The notes beneath the pieces were generated by a model. It saw only the letters and a list, made by a program, of their open reading frames with translations, searched no databases and was not told the DNA's origin. A stretch of DNA of 64,000 nucleotides from NCBI RefSeq assembly GCF_001653515.1, contig NZ_LYOY01000051.1, positions 1 to 64,000 of the forward strand, written 5' to 3'. Origin of the DNA: Streptomyces sp. ERV7. Lineage in GTDB: Bacteria; Actinomycetota; Actinomycetes; Streptomycetales; Streptomycetaceae. Positions 26,612 through 34,732 of this stretch are shown piece by piece (the stretch's first letter is position 1; each line of letters begins with the position of its first letter). The position numbers and the translations under genes are program-made.

Positions 26612-29503
26612 TCATAGGGACGCCGCCGCGTTCGTGGGCCGGTCCCCCTCCAGCGCGTCGGCCAGCTCGGTCCGGCGTCGGATCCGCAACTTCCGGTAGG
26701 CGCTGGTCAGATGGGTCTCCACGGTGCGGCGCGCCAGATGCAGCAGATCGGCGATCTCGCTGTTGGTCAGGCCGTCGGCGGCCAGTTCGGCGATGCGGCG
26801 CTCGCTGCCGGTCAGCGACCCGGGGCCGGTGTGCACCACCACGGGGCTGCGGGCGCCGCTCTGGTGCAGGGCCTGCCCGACCGCGGTGGCCATGCCCACG
26901 GCGCCCCTGCCCTCGGCCAGCTCGGCCGCCTCGCGCAGGCAGTCGCGGGCGTGGACGCGTTCACCGGCGGCATGGAGCTGACGGCCCTGGGCCAGCAGGG
27001 CCCGGACCAGCTCCATGCCCGTGTCGGCGGACGCCGACCGCAGGGTCTCCACGGCCTCCTCGGCCAGCTCCAGACCGCGCCGGCCCCCGGTGGCGGCGCC
27101 CAGTACGCGCAGGGCGCGGCCCACCGTGCGCGGGGTGTTCCACACCCGGGCCAGCCGCAGCTCCTCCGCCGCCAGGGTCAGCGCGTCCGCGCCGCCGCCC
27201 AGCGCCAGCCGGCACTGCGCCGCGGCCGTGCGCCACGGGGTGACGATCGGGCTGAGCACATCGCGGGCGGACTGGCGGCGTCCGCACTCCAGGAAGTCGT
27301 GCAGCGCGCCCGCCGGGTCGCCGGCGGTGACCCGCAGCGCGCCGCGCGCGTAGAGGAACCGGTTCAGCTCGAAGTTCGCCGTCGGGTCGTGCAGGTCGAA
27401 CCCGGCGGCGAACCGTTTTGCCTCGTCGAGGCGGCCGTTGTGGACGAGCGCCAGCAGAGCAGTGGCGTCCCGGTTGGTCGGGCTGGTGCGGGACTCCACG
27501 GGGAGCTGGGGCGGAGTGCCGTCGCCGAAGTGGTCGGAGAGCAGTCGGTCGGCATCGCCTCGGGAAGCGGCGATGTCGGCGCGGGTGTTGAGGAGTGCGT
27601 GCCGCATCGGATGCAGCAGGAGCGGGTGCTGTCCGGAGAGACCGTGGTCGACGAGCCGGTCCGCCTCGTCGAGTTCGTCGGCCCACTGGGCCACCGCGGC
27701 CGCCGTCCCCAGCAGGAACGGCTCGGCGAGCGGGTCGGTGGGCTGGGCGAGCAGGTCCCGTATCCGCGTCATCGCCTCCTGGGCCGAGATCAGCGCGGCC
27801 GTCGCCGCGTACCGCACGAGCAGGGCCTGCCCGGCGGTGCCCACCAGCTCCGGGGAGTACTGCGCCGCCTCGCACAGCCACCGGTAGACCTGCTGGCGGG
27901 TCTCGGGGTCCGCGTCGGACATGAGGGCGGCCGCGGTCTGCACGGTACGGGCCAGGTCCGGGTGGTCTGAGGAGAGCCGGCCCTCCGTGCGGCGCAGGAC
28001 CTCCAGGGCCGTACGGATCTCGCCGCGGCTCACCAGGGCGGTGCCGAGGGCGACAGCGGTACGCACCCGGGTCCGGGGCTCGGCCGCCAGGTGGTGCGCC
28101 TCGGCGAGGCGCGCGATGGCCGCCGGGACGTCGGACGACGCGTAGTGCAGGGAGCCCAGTTCGGTGAGCAGCCGCTGTCGCAGGCCGTCGGGGAGTGGTT
28201 CGTCCAGGGCGCGGCGCAGATAGTCGACGGCGTCCTCGTGCCGGGCGTCGTGCATCGCCACCGTCACCGCGTCCCGCAGCACGCGCACCACCCACGGCAG
28301 ATCGCCGCCCGGCACCCGCAGCAGATGCCGGGCGACCGGCTCGGCCCGCTCGCCCCGGCGCATCATGGCCCGCGCGGCCGCCCGGTGCGCCGCCTGCCGG
28401 CTCGCCTCGGGCCAGCCGGTGAGCACCGCGTCGCGCAGCAGGGGATGCGCGTAGCGGGGGCGGCCGGTGGCGTCGGGACGCAGCAGGCCGAGCCGCGTCG
28501 CCGCGGTGAGCCAGCCGGCGATCCGGACGGGGTCGCCACCGGTTGCCTCGGCCAGGAGGTGCACCGGATCGCTCGCCGCCTCGTCGGCGCCGTCCGCCGA
28601 GGGGTGCCCGGCTGCCTCCTGACCGCTCGGGTCGTCCACGGTGGTGCCCACGGGGTCCACCGGCCACGCCTGTTCCAGCGCCGCCAGACAACGGGCCACC
28701 TCGGCCGTGGCGGGACCGGCGCTGTGCAGCCACCAGGCGACGGCCGCCGGATAGGACCCGGGATACAGCTCGGCGCAGGTCTCGGGCACGGGCGCGGGTC
28801 CGCCGTCCCCGGGAGGATCGTGCCGCTGGGCGTCGCCCAGGTCGTCGAGAAGGGCGTGCAGCAGCAGCGGACTGCCCGCGGCGGCGCGCACACACGCCGC
28901 CGTCCACTGTGGCCCGGCCCCCGGGAAAGCCTCCCGGACCAGGTCGTCGGCCGCCGCGTTGCCGACCGGGGCGAGGGTGTGGGTGCGGACGAGGGAGGGG
29001 GGCAGCGGCTGGGTGAGTCCGGCGGGCCCTGCCTCGATGTCGTACTGGCTGCGCTCGGTGGCCACCACCAGGACGGGTAACCGGTCGACACGCCGGGCCG
29101 CGTCGCGCAGCCAGCGGCACGAGGCGGCGTCGGCCAGGTGCACGTCGTCGACGGCCAGCAGCAGCGGGCCCCCGTCGGCGTACGAGCGCAGCAGCCGCCA
29201 CAGCCGGTCCGCGGTGCCGTGCTCGTCCTCGGCGGGCGCGAGGCCCGTGAACTCCGGTACGGGGTCCAGCAGACGCAGCACCGCGGCGAAGGGCACCGCG
29301 GTGTCCTCCGCCGAGCAGCGCACGCGCAGCACCCGCAGACCGCGCCCTTCGGCGTGTTCGGCGGCCGCCTCCAGCACGGCGGTACGGCCGGTGCCCGTGG
29401 CGCCGCGCAGCACGACCAGCCCGCCGGTGCCGCCCCGGGCGCGCTCGGTCTCCTCCGCGACCAGCGCCTGGGCGCGGTCGCGTTCGCGGAGCGGTCCGCT
29501 CAT
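26612..29503 (-). CDS. Large ATP-binding LuxR-family regulator (LAL)
   Basis: 963 residues. The N-terminal AAA/STAND ATPase (about 1-330) has a Walker A variant GATGTGRT and Walker B LLLAVDDVHLAD. A long helical TPR-like region follows (about 400-880). The C-terminal LuxR helix-turn-helix (about 895-950) has LTGSERRIAELAADGLTNSE and ARRTVETHLTSAYRKLRIR. LAL proteins are signal-responsive activators. It is divergent from a second LuxR-type gene and the DUF4255/AAA genes. This is the arrangement at the regulatory end of Streptomyces contractile-injection-system loci, which suggests it once controlled that system. Its ribosome site is doubled by a 15-bp duplication at 29506-29535. Confidence 0.92.
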   Translation of the reverse strand: MSGPLRERDRAQALVAEETERARGGTGGLVVLRGATGTGRTAVLEAAAEHAEGRGLRVLRVRCSAEDTAVPFAAVLRLLDPVPEFTGLAPAEDEHGTADRLWRLLRSYADGGPLLLAVDDVHLADAASCRWLRDAARRVDRLPVLVVATERSQYDIEAGPAGLTQPLPPSLVRTHTLAPVGNAAADDLVREAFPGAGPQWTAACVRAAAGSPLLLHALLDDLGDAQRHDPPGDGGPAPVPETCAELYPGSYPAAVAWWLHSAGPATAEVARCLAALEQAWPVDPVGTTVDDPSGQEAAGHPSADGADEAASDPVHLLAEATGGDPVRIAGWLTAATRLGLLRPDATGRPRYAHPLLRDAVLTGWPEASRQAAHRAAARAMMRRGERAEPVARHLLRVPGGDLPWVVRVLRDAVTVAMHDARHEDAVDYLRRALDEPLPDGLRQRLLTELGSLHYASSDVPAAIARLAEAHHLAAEPRTRVRTAVALGTALVSRGEIRTALEVLRRTEGRLSSDHPDLARTVQTAAALMSDADPETRQQVYRWLCEAAQYSPELVGTAGQALLVRYAATAALISAQEAMTRIRDLLAQPTDPLAEPFLLGTAAAVAQWADELDEADRLVDHGLSGQHPLLLHPMRHALLNTRADIAASRGDADRLLSDHFGDGTPPQLPVESRTSPTNRDATALLALVHNGRLDEAKRFAAGFDLHDPTANFELNRFLYARGALRVTAGDPAGALHDFLECGRRQSARDVLSPIVTPWRTAAAQCRLALGGGADALTLAAEELRLARVWNTPRTVGRALRVLGAATGGRRGLELAEEAVETLRSASADTGMELVRALLAQGRQLHAAGERVHARDCLREAAELAEGRGAVGMATAVGQALHQSGARSPVVVHTGPGSLTGSERRIAELAADGLTNSEIADLLHLARRTVETHLTSAYRKLRIRRRTELADALEGDRPTNAAASL

Positions 29504-29650
29504 CGGTGCCTCCTGATCCTGTGCCTCCTGATCTTGGTGCTTCCCCCTGGTTAGACGCGGGAAGGCCGCCGGAAGTGAGGGTGAGATGGGTCACGCGAGG
29601 CGAAGTGGGATGCCTCGGGGCCCTGTTCGCGGGGGCGGCGCGAAGCTCTC
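29504..29650. promoter_or_regulatory. Divergent region with duplicated Shine-Dalgarno
   Basis: On the minus strand GATCAGGAGGCAC occurs twice with a 15-bp period (plus coordinates 29506-29518 and 29521-29533). Two AGGAGG sites thus precede the ATG at 29503; the nearer is five bases away. No promoter was identified with confidence. Confidence 0.7.
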
Positions 29651-30442
29651 GTGGTGTGTCTCGTGGTGGTCCACGATTGCGCGCGCCACCACGGCCGAAG
29701 AAGGGTGAGGGCAAGCCATTCGCTGCCGGACGCACTCGTACGGCAGGCTCGTGAACAGGGGAAACGGTTGCTCAACTCACCACGGACCGCGGTCGCGTCC
29801 GATACGGGAGAGGGCGGTGCGGCCCGTCGGCGCGTCGCGGTGGCGGTCACCGCCCCGGACCCGATCAGCCGCGAGGGAGCCGTCAGCCAGTTACGCCGGC
29901 ACCCGGAGATCGAGCTGCGCGAGAAGACCGGTCCCGACACGGTCGCCCTGTTCATCGAGAACACGCTCGACGAGGCCGCGCTCAGCAGGCTGCGCCGGAT
30001 CGTGCGCAGCGAGGGCGCGCGGGCCGTGGTCGTGGTCGACGCGATCCGTGAGACGGAGCTCCTGGACGTCGTCGGGTGCGGCATCGGCGCCATTGTGTGG
30101 CGCCACGAAGCCACCGCCCACCGCCTCGTGCAGGCGGTCCTCGCCGCCTCCCGCGGCGACGGAGACCTCCCGGCCGACCTGCTCGGACGGCTCATCAGCC
30201 AGGTGGGCAGCCTGCACCGGGGCACGGAGGGCCGCCTCGGCGCCCCCTCGCTGGGCCTCGTACCGCGCGAGGTGGACGTACTGCGGCTGATAGCCGACGG
30301 CCTCGACACCGGGGAGATCGCCGGCAAGCTGTCGTACTCCGAACGCACCGTCAAGAACGTCATCCACGCCCTCACCACCCGGCTGCATCTGCGCAACCGC
30401 GCCCATGCGGTGGCCTACGCCCTGCGGGAGGGCTACATCTGA
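29651..30442 (+). CDS. LuxR-type regulator with degenerate receiver domain (CIS-locus regulator)
   Basis: 263 residues if started at GTG 29651; TTG 29768 after AGGGGAAA is a good alternative and would remove a basic lead. The middle (RRRVAVAVTAPDPISREGAV to about 180) resembles a receiver domain. However, the usual phospho-acceptor Asp site is replaced by hydrophobic strand sequence (ARAVVVVDAIRETELLD), so phosphorylation control is doubtful. The C-terminal helix-turn-helix is clear: LVPREVDVLRLIADGLDTGE, YSERTVKNVIHALTTRLHLR. It is immediately upstream of the DUF4255 and AAA+ genes and divergent from the LAL regulator. A similar pair flanks the contractile-injection locus in S. coelicolor as far as I recall. 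Confidence 0.85.
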   Translation: MVCLVVVHDCARHHGRRRVRASHSLPDALVRQAREQGKRLLNSPRTAVASDTGEGGAARRRVAVAVTAPDPISREGAVSQLRRHPEIELREKTGPDTVALFIENTLDEAALSRLRRIVRSEGARAVVVVDAIRETELLDVVGCGIGAIVWRHEATAHRLVQAVLAASRGDGDLPADLLGRLISQVGSLHRGTEGRLGAPSLGLVPREVDVLRLIADGLDTGEIAGKLSYSERTVKNVIHALTTRLHLRNRAHAVAYALREGYI

Positions 30443-30606
30443 CCGAACGGGCAAGCCGCGGCGGCCTTGTGGGGCCGCAGGGGCAAGGACCTCTGCCCGG
30501 CCGTCGGTCCGGCCGTGCCTGCGGGCGGGGCGTCGCGCGAGGCACGATCGGTGGGAGAAGGCGGACAGCGAGGGAGCCGGCGGACCGGCATGGCGGGAGC
30601 GCGAGC

Positions 30607-31284
30607 GTGATCCACGAGGTGGACGAGGTACTCAAACGCCTCCTCGGCGGGGGAGCGCTGGCCGGCTCCGGCATCGACGTGTCCTTCGAGGCACCCACCC
30701 GGGACTGGGCGGCCCGGCGCAACGCCCCCGTGGTCAACACCTATCTGTACGACATCCGGGAGGACACCGAGCGGCGCCAGCGCGGTCAGATGCCGGTGCG
30801 CGACGAGCGGGACATCGTGGTGCGCCGCCGCCGGCCACCGCGCTGGTTCCGCCTGTCGTACCTGGTGACGGCCTGGACCAAGACCCCGCATGACGAACAC
30901 CGGCTGCTGTCCGCCGTACTGGCGACCCTGCTGCCGCACGAGCTCGTCCCGTCGGCCGAACTCCCCGCCTCCCTCGCGGCGCTGGGCCTGTCGGTGCCGG
31001 TGACGGTGGCAGGCAGCCGGACGGAGTCCCGCTCGCTCGCCGAGATCTGGTCCGCCCTGGGCGGCGAACTGAAACCGTCCCTCGATCTGGCGGTGACCGT
31101 GCCCTTCCCCTCCTATCCGGAGTACGACGCCGGGCCTGCGGTCACCGAGGGGGCGACCGTGCGGCTGCGCGGCCCCGACGACGGTCCACCGCAGTCCTCC
31201 GAGCGCTCCCACCGGCCGCACCAGGTGGCCGCCGCCCGCGCCGCCCGTGACGCCGCCGCCGCTGACAGCGCGGACGCGCGGTGA
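30607..31284 (+). CDS. DUF4255 (Pvc16 N-terminal-type) protein: contractile injection system cap/terminator
   Basis: 225 residues from GTG 30607 (GGGAG nearby). The DUF4255 core lies at about 1-185: IHEVDEVLKRLLGGGALAGS, VVNTYLYDIREDTERRQRGQ, FRLSYLVTAWTKTPHDEHRL, LDLAVTVPFPSYPE. A His/Ala-rich tail follows. Proteins of this family cap the sheath-tube of phage-tail-like particles and occur almost only in extracellular/cytoplasmic contractile injection loci. The stop overlaps the ATPase GTG as GTGA, so the two are coupled. The sheath, tube and baseplate partners it needs are not in this window, so it is probably without function here. Confidence 0.9.
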   Translation: MIHEVDEVLKRLLGGGALAGSGIDVSFEAPTRDWAARRNAPVVNTYLYDIREDTERRQRGQMPVRDERDIVVRRRRPPRWFRLSYLVTAWTKTPHDEHRLLSAVLATLLPHELVPSAELPASLAALGLSVPVTVAGSRTESRSLAEIWSALGGELKPSLDLAVTVPFPSYPEYDAGPAVTEGATVRLRGPDDGPPQSSERSHRPHQVAAARAARDAAAADSADAR

Positions 31285-33449
31285 ACGCCCGGTTCGCCGG
31301 GACACCGGCCGCCGTCCACGGCCCACCGGTGCCGGGACCGCACGACGACCCCGCCCACGCGTTGGTCGCCCGCCTCGCCGTCCTGCGGGAACAGGTGGCC
31401 GCGCTGGTCGCGCACCGCGCGGCCACCGACGCCACCGCCGAGGACCCGCTGCGCGGCCTCTACCTGTCCGACGAGGCCGTGCACCACCTGCTGCACACCA
31501 CGGCCGACGGCGTCTCCGGCATCGCCGTCCCCTTGACGGACACGGGCCATGGCGCACCGCCGTCAGCCGCCCTCGGCTTCTCCGGCGGTCCCGACGGCCG
31601 CGCCCACCACGACCCCGCCGACCGGCTGGCGCGGCTGGCCGAGCGGACGGGGCTGACCGAGTGGGACACCACTGTCCTGCTCATCGCCCTCGCCCCGGAC
31701 ATCGACCGCACCTTCGAGTCGCTCTACGGCTACCTCAACGACGACGTGAGCCGGCGCCGCGCCACCGCGGGCCTGGCCCTCGATCTGTGCGGGCTGCCCG
31801 CGTCCACGGCGGGAGCACGTGCCCGCCTCCACGCGTCGGCGCCGCTGCGCGCCCTCGGGCTGCTGGAGGACGAGGAGCCCGAACGCCCCTTCCTCAGCCG
31901 TGTGTTGCGCGTGCCCGACCGGCTGATCGGCCATCTTCTCGGTGACGACACCCCGGACGCCGCCCTGATCGGACGGCTGGACCCGCTGCCGGACCCCCTG
32001 CCGGCCGCCCCCGGCACCGAGGACTTCACCGACCGGCTGGCCGCCCGGCTGCGTACCGGCCCGCTCCTCGCCTATCTGCGCGAACCACGCGAGGGGGACG
32101 GCCTGGCCGCCCTCGCCACCGCCCTGCGCGCGGCGGGCCTCGACGCGCTGCGCTGCGCGGACCCGGCGGAGCACGTTCCCGAGCTGCTGCGCGAGGCACG
32201 TCTGAGCGGGCGGGCCGTCGTCGTGCCGGGCCTGCCCGAACGCCCCGGCGAGCTGGTCCGGGCGCTCACCGCCGCACCGGACGTGACCGTACTGCTGACG
32301 GACCCCCGCCCCTACGACCCGCACTGGTCCCCGCACGACCCGCTCGTCCTGGAAGCCCCGGGCCGCCGGGCCGGGGGAACGGCCGCCTGGCAGGCCGCGC
32401 TGGGCGCGGACGCCGACGGCTTCGACCTGGCCGCCACCGTCGCCCCCTACCGCCTCGGCGGCGACCGCGTCCAGCGGGCCGCGCAGGCCGCCCGCGCCCT
32501 CGCGGCCTTCGAGGGCACCCCGGTGACCGCCGCCCATGTGCGCCGCGCCGCCCGCCGCCAGTCGGCCTCGGGTCTGGAACGGCACGCCCGGCGGATCCGG
32601 CCCGACGTGGACTGGCGGGACCTCGTCCTGCCCGAAGGGCCCCTCACCCAGCTGCGCGAACTCGCCCTGCGCGCCCGCCACCGCGACCGCGTGCTGGGCG
32701 ACTGGCGGCTCAGCGCGGGCGGTGGACGAGGCAGGGGCGTCCTCGGTCTGTTCGCGGGCGAGTCCGGCACCGGAAAGACCCTGTCGGCCGAAGTGGTCGC
32801 GGCCGACCTCGGCCTCGACCTCTACGTCGTCCAGCTGTCCTCCGTCGTCGACAAGTACGTGGGCGAGACCGAGAAGAACCTGGAGCGGATCTTCACCGAG
32901 GCCGACCGCACCGACGCCGTACTCCTCTTCGACGAGGCCGACGCCGTCTTCGGCAAGCGCTCCGAGGTGAAGGACGCGCACGACCGTTACGCCAACATGG
33001 AAAGCGCCTATCTGCTCCAGCGCCTGGAGTCCTTCGACGGCATCGCGCTGCTCACCACCAACCTGCGCGCCAACATCGACGAGGCGTTCACCCGGCGTTT
33101 GGACCTGGTGGTCGACTTCCCGTTCCCCGACGCCGGGCAGCGCCTGGCCCTGTGGCGGCACGGTCTCGTGCACGTCCCCTCCGCCGACGGCATCGATCTG
33201 GCCCCGCTGGCGCGGGACTTCGAGATGGCCGGCGGGTCGATCCGCAGCGCGGTCGTCTCCGCCGCGTATCTGGCCGCCGGCCGCGGTGACGAGGTCACCG
33301 CGGCCGACCTGCTGGAGGGCGCCCGCCGCGAGTACCGCAAGGCGGGCCGGGCGGCGCCGATTGAGCAGGCGGGATCGGGCCGACCAACGTGGGGTTCCGG
33401 CCACCACGCGCGGGGAGTTGTCCGCGATCTCTCCCGGAAATGTCCGTGA
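31281..33449 (+). CDS. AAA+ ATPase of a contractile injection system, C-terminus altered
   Basis: 722 residues. A long N-terminal winged-helix/regulatory part (about 20-430) precedes an AAA+ core (about 455-690) with Walker A GLFAGESGTGKTLSAE, Walker B AVLLFDEADAVFGKRS, sensor LLTTNLRANIDEAF and arginine finger FTRRLDLVVDFPF. CIS ATPases of the Pvc15 type have this build and aid particle assembly or disassembly. The family-like sequence stops at REYRKAGRAAP (about 33355). The remaining 30 residues (SGRPTWGSGHHARGVVRD) look like translated non-coding DNA, marking the edge of the deleted CIS structural genes. The native end was probably within a few residues of the junction, so the enzyme may still fold. 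Confidence 0.88.
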   Translation: MNARFAGTPAAVHGPPVPGPHDDPAHALVARLAVLREQVAALVAHRAATDATAEDPLRGLYLSDEAVHHLLHTTADGVSGIAVPLTDTGHGAPPSAALGFSGGPDGRAHHDPADRLARLAERTGLTEWDTTVLLIALAPDIDRTFESLYGYLNDDVSRRRATAGLALDLCGLPASTAGARARLHASAPLRALGLLEDEEPERPFLSRVLRVPDRLIGHLLGDDTPDAALIGRLDPLPDPLPAAPGTEDFTDRLAARLRTGPLLAYLREPREGDGLAALATALRAAGLDALRCADPAEHVPELLREARLSGRAVVVPGLPERPGELVRALTAAPDVTVLLTDPRPYDPHWSPHDPLVLEAPGRRAGGTAAWQAALGADADGFDLAATVAPYRLGGDRVQRAAQAARALAAFEGTPVTAAHVRRAARRQSASGLERHARRIRPDVDWRDLVLPEGPLTQLRELALRARHRDRVLGDWRLSAGGGRGRGVLGLFAGESGTGKTLSAEVVAADLGLDLYVVQLSSVVDKYVGETEKNLERIFTEADRTDAVLLFDEADAVFGKRSEVKDAHDRYANMESAYLLQRLESFDGIALLTTNLRANIDEAFTRRLDLVVDFPFPDAGQRLALWRHGLVHVPSADGIDLAPLARDFEMAGGSIRSAVVSAAYLAAGRGDEVTAADLLEGARREYRKAGRAAPIEQAGSGRPTWGSGHHARGVVRDLSRKCP

Positions 33450-33545
33450 TCCGTAACAGACGCATCCCTTCGCCTCGATGTCTCGTCCTGCCAGGTGGTC
33501 GCAAGGCGACCGGGGATCGGCGAGGAACTGCGCAAAGGGGCGGAC

Positions 33546-34319
33546 ATGGCACGGCACGGCGGCGGGCGGGTCTGGTACGGCAAGGTCGTCGGGGCGGCGA
33601 TCGGGGTGACGATGCTCGCCACGGGTGCCTCGGTATGGACCGCGCAGGCCGGTGGCGCGGGCGAATCGTCACCGAAGGCGACCGCGCCGACCAAGCCGGC
33701 CAGTGACGTCAAGCCGGTCGAGACGAGCATCGCGCACGCCTCGGAGGCGGGAGCGCGCGGCGTCAACATCACCATCGACGACGGCCCCGACCCCCGGTGG
33801 ACCCCTCAAGTGCTCGACCTGCTGCGGGAGTACGGGGTGAGGGCCACGTTCTGCATGGTGGGGACGCAGGCGCAGGCCCACCCCGACCTCGTGAAGAAGG
33901 TGGTCGCGGCCGGGCACCGGCTGTGCGACCACTCGGTGTCGCACAACACCGCCATGGACAAGAAGTCCCAGGCCTACCAGTCACAGCAGATACTCGACGC
34001 CGAACGCATGATCACCGAGGCGTCCGGGGGCGTACGGCCGATGTACTACCGGGCGCCCGGTGGGGCCTTCACCCCCTACAGCCGCCAGCTCGCCGCTTCC
34101 CGGGGCATGCGCCCGCTGGGCTGGAACGTGGACAGCAAGGACTTCGAACGCCCGGGTACGAACGCCATCGTCGCCACCGTCGAGCGGGAGCTGCACAACG
34201 GACCGACGCTCCTCTTCCACGACGCGGGCGGCGACCGCACGCAGACCGTCCAGGCCCTGCGCCGCCTCCTCCCTTGGCTCAAGGAGCAGGGCTACTCCTT
34301 CGGCTTCCCGGTGCGCTGA
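33546..34319 (+). CDS. Secreted polysaccharide deacetylase (NodB domain)
   Basis: 257 residues from ATG 33546, with AAAGGGG nine bases upstream. The signal sequence (GKVVGAAIGVTMLATGASVW) is followed by a linker. The NodB domain (about 75-255) has catalytic motif 1 VNITIDDGPDPRWTP, metal-binding His pair in CDHSVSHNTAM, motif 3 YYRAPGGAF and motif 4 LLFHDAGGDR. It removes N- or O-acetyl groups from extracellular glycans such as peptidoglycan or chitin-type polymers. Its upstream DNA abuts the truncated CIS ATPase. Its last 28 bases overlap a convergent permease fragment. Confidence 0.92.
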   Translation: MARHGGGRVWYGKVVGAAIGVTMLATGASVWTAQAGGAGESSPKATAPTKPASDVKPVETSIAHASEAGARGVNITIDDGPDPRWTPQVLDLLREYGVRATFCMVGTQAQAHPDLVKKVVAAGHRLCDHSVSHNTAMDKKSQAYQSQQILDAERMITEASGGVRPMYYRAPGGAFTPYSRQLAASRGMRPLGWNVDSKDFERPGTNAIVATVERELHNGPTLLFHDAGGDRTQTVQALRRLLPWLKEQGYSFGFPVR

Positions 34320-34714
34320 ACCGAACGCCGACGCGATGGCGAGGGCCGTGCGCCGTCACTGGAGGCAGGTATCCGCACGCGACCGATGGCGACGGCGAGA
34401 AGGGCCACGGTCAGGCACACGGCCACCACGGCAGGGAGCACGTACGCGTCCAGGCCCTCCTTGCCGGACAGCAGAGGATCAGCACTCTGCGCCAGAGCCT
34501 GAGGAGTCCACGACCTGATGGAGTCCACGGCCGCGAGGCCGGGCAGCACCCCCAGGAGCACCCCGAGCGAGCAGCCGACGGCCGCCAGCACGCTCCGCAG
34601 CATCGAGGCGATGGCTGCGACGGTCGCGACGGCGAAGGCCAGAGCACAGTCCACGCGGGCTACGACGCCGGGGATTCCACGCTCGCCGTGGTCCATGACC
34701 GACTGAACTCGCAC
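34292..34714 (-). pseudogene. C-terminal fragment of an ABC-2-type permease
   Basis: Up to 140 residues. The middle reads as the last helices of a permease: AFAVATVAAIASMLRSVLAA, LGVLLGVLPGLAAVDSIRSW, and LPAVVAVCLTVALLAVAIGR. These are joined by an extracellular-looking loop ending GLDAYV. The first 25 residues of the frame do not belong to any such family and there is no ATPase gene nearby. A complete permease would have about 120-150 further residues. It overlaps the deacetylase stop by 28 bases. I read it as a deletion remnant. Confidence 0.6.
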
Positions 34715-34732
34715 AAACCCCTTTGAGGTTCT

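Noticed and set aside
26612-33449. A prophage
   Set aside because: Only DUF4255 and the AAA+ ATPase are tail-related. There is no capsid, terminase, portal or integrase gene, and the regulator context fits a contractile injection locus instead.
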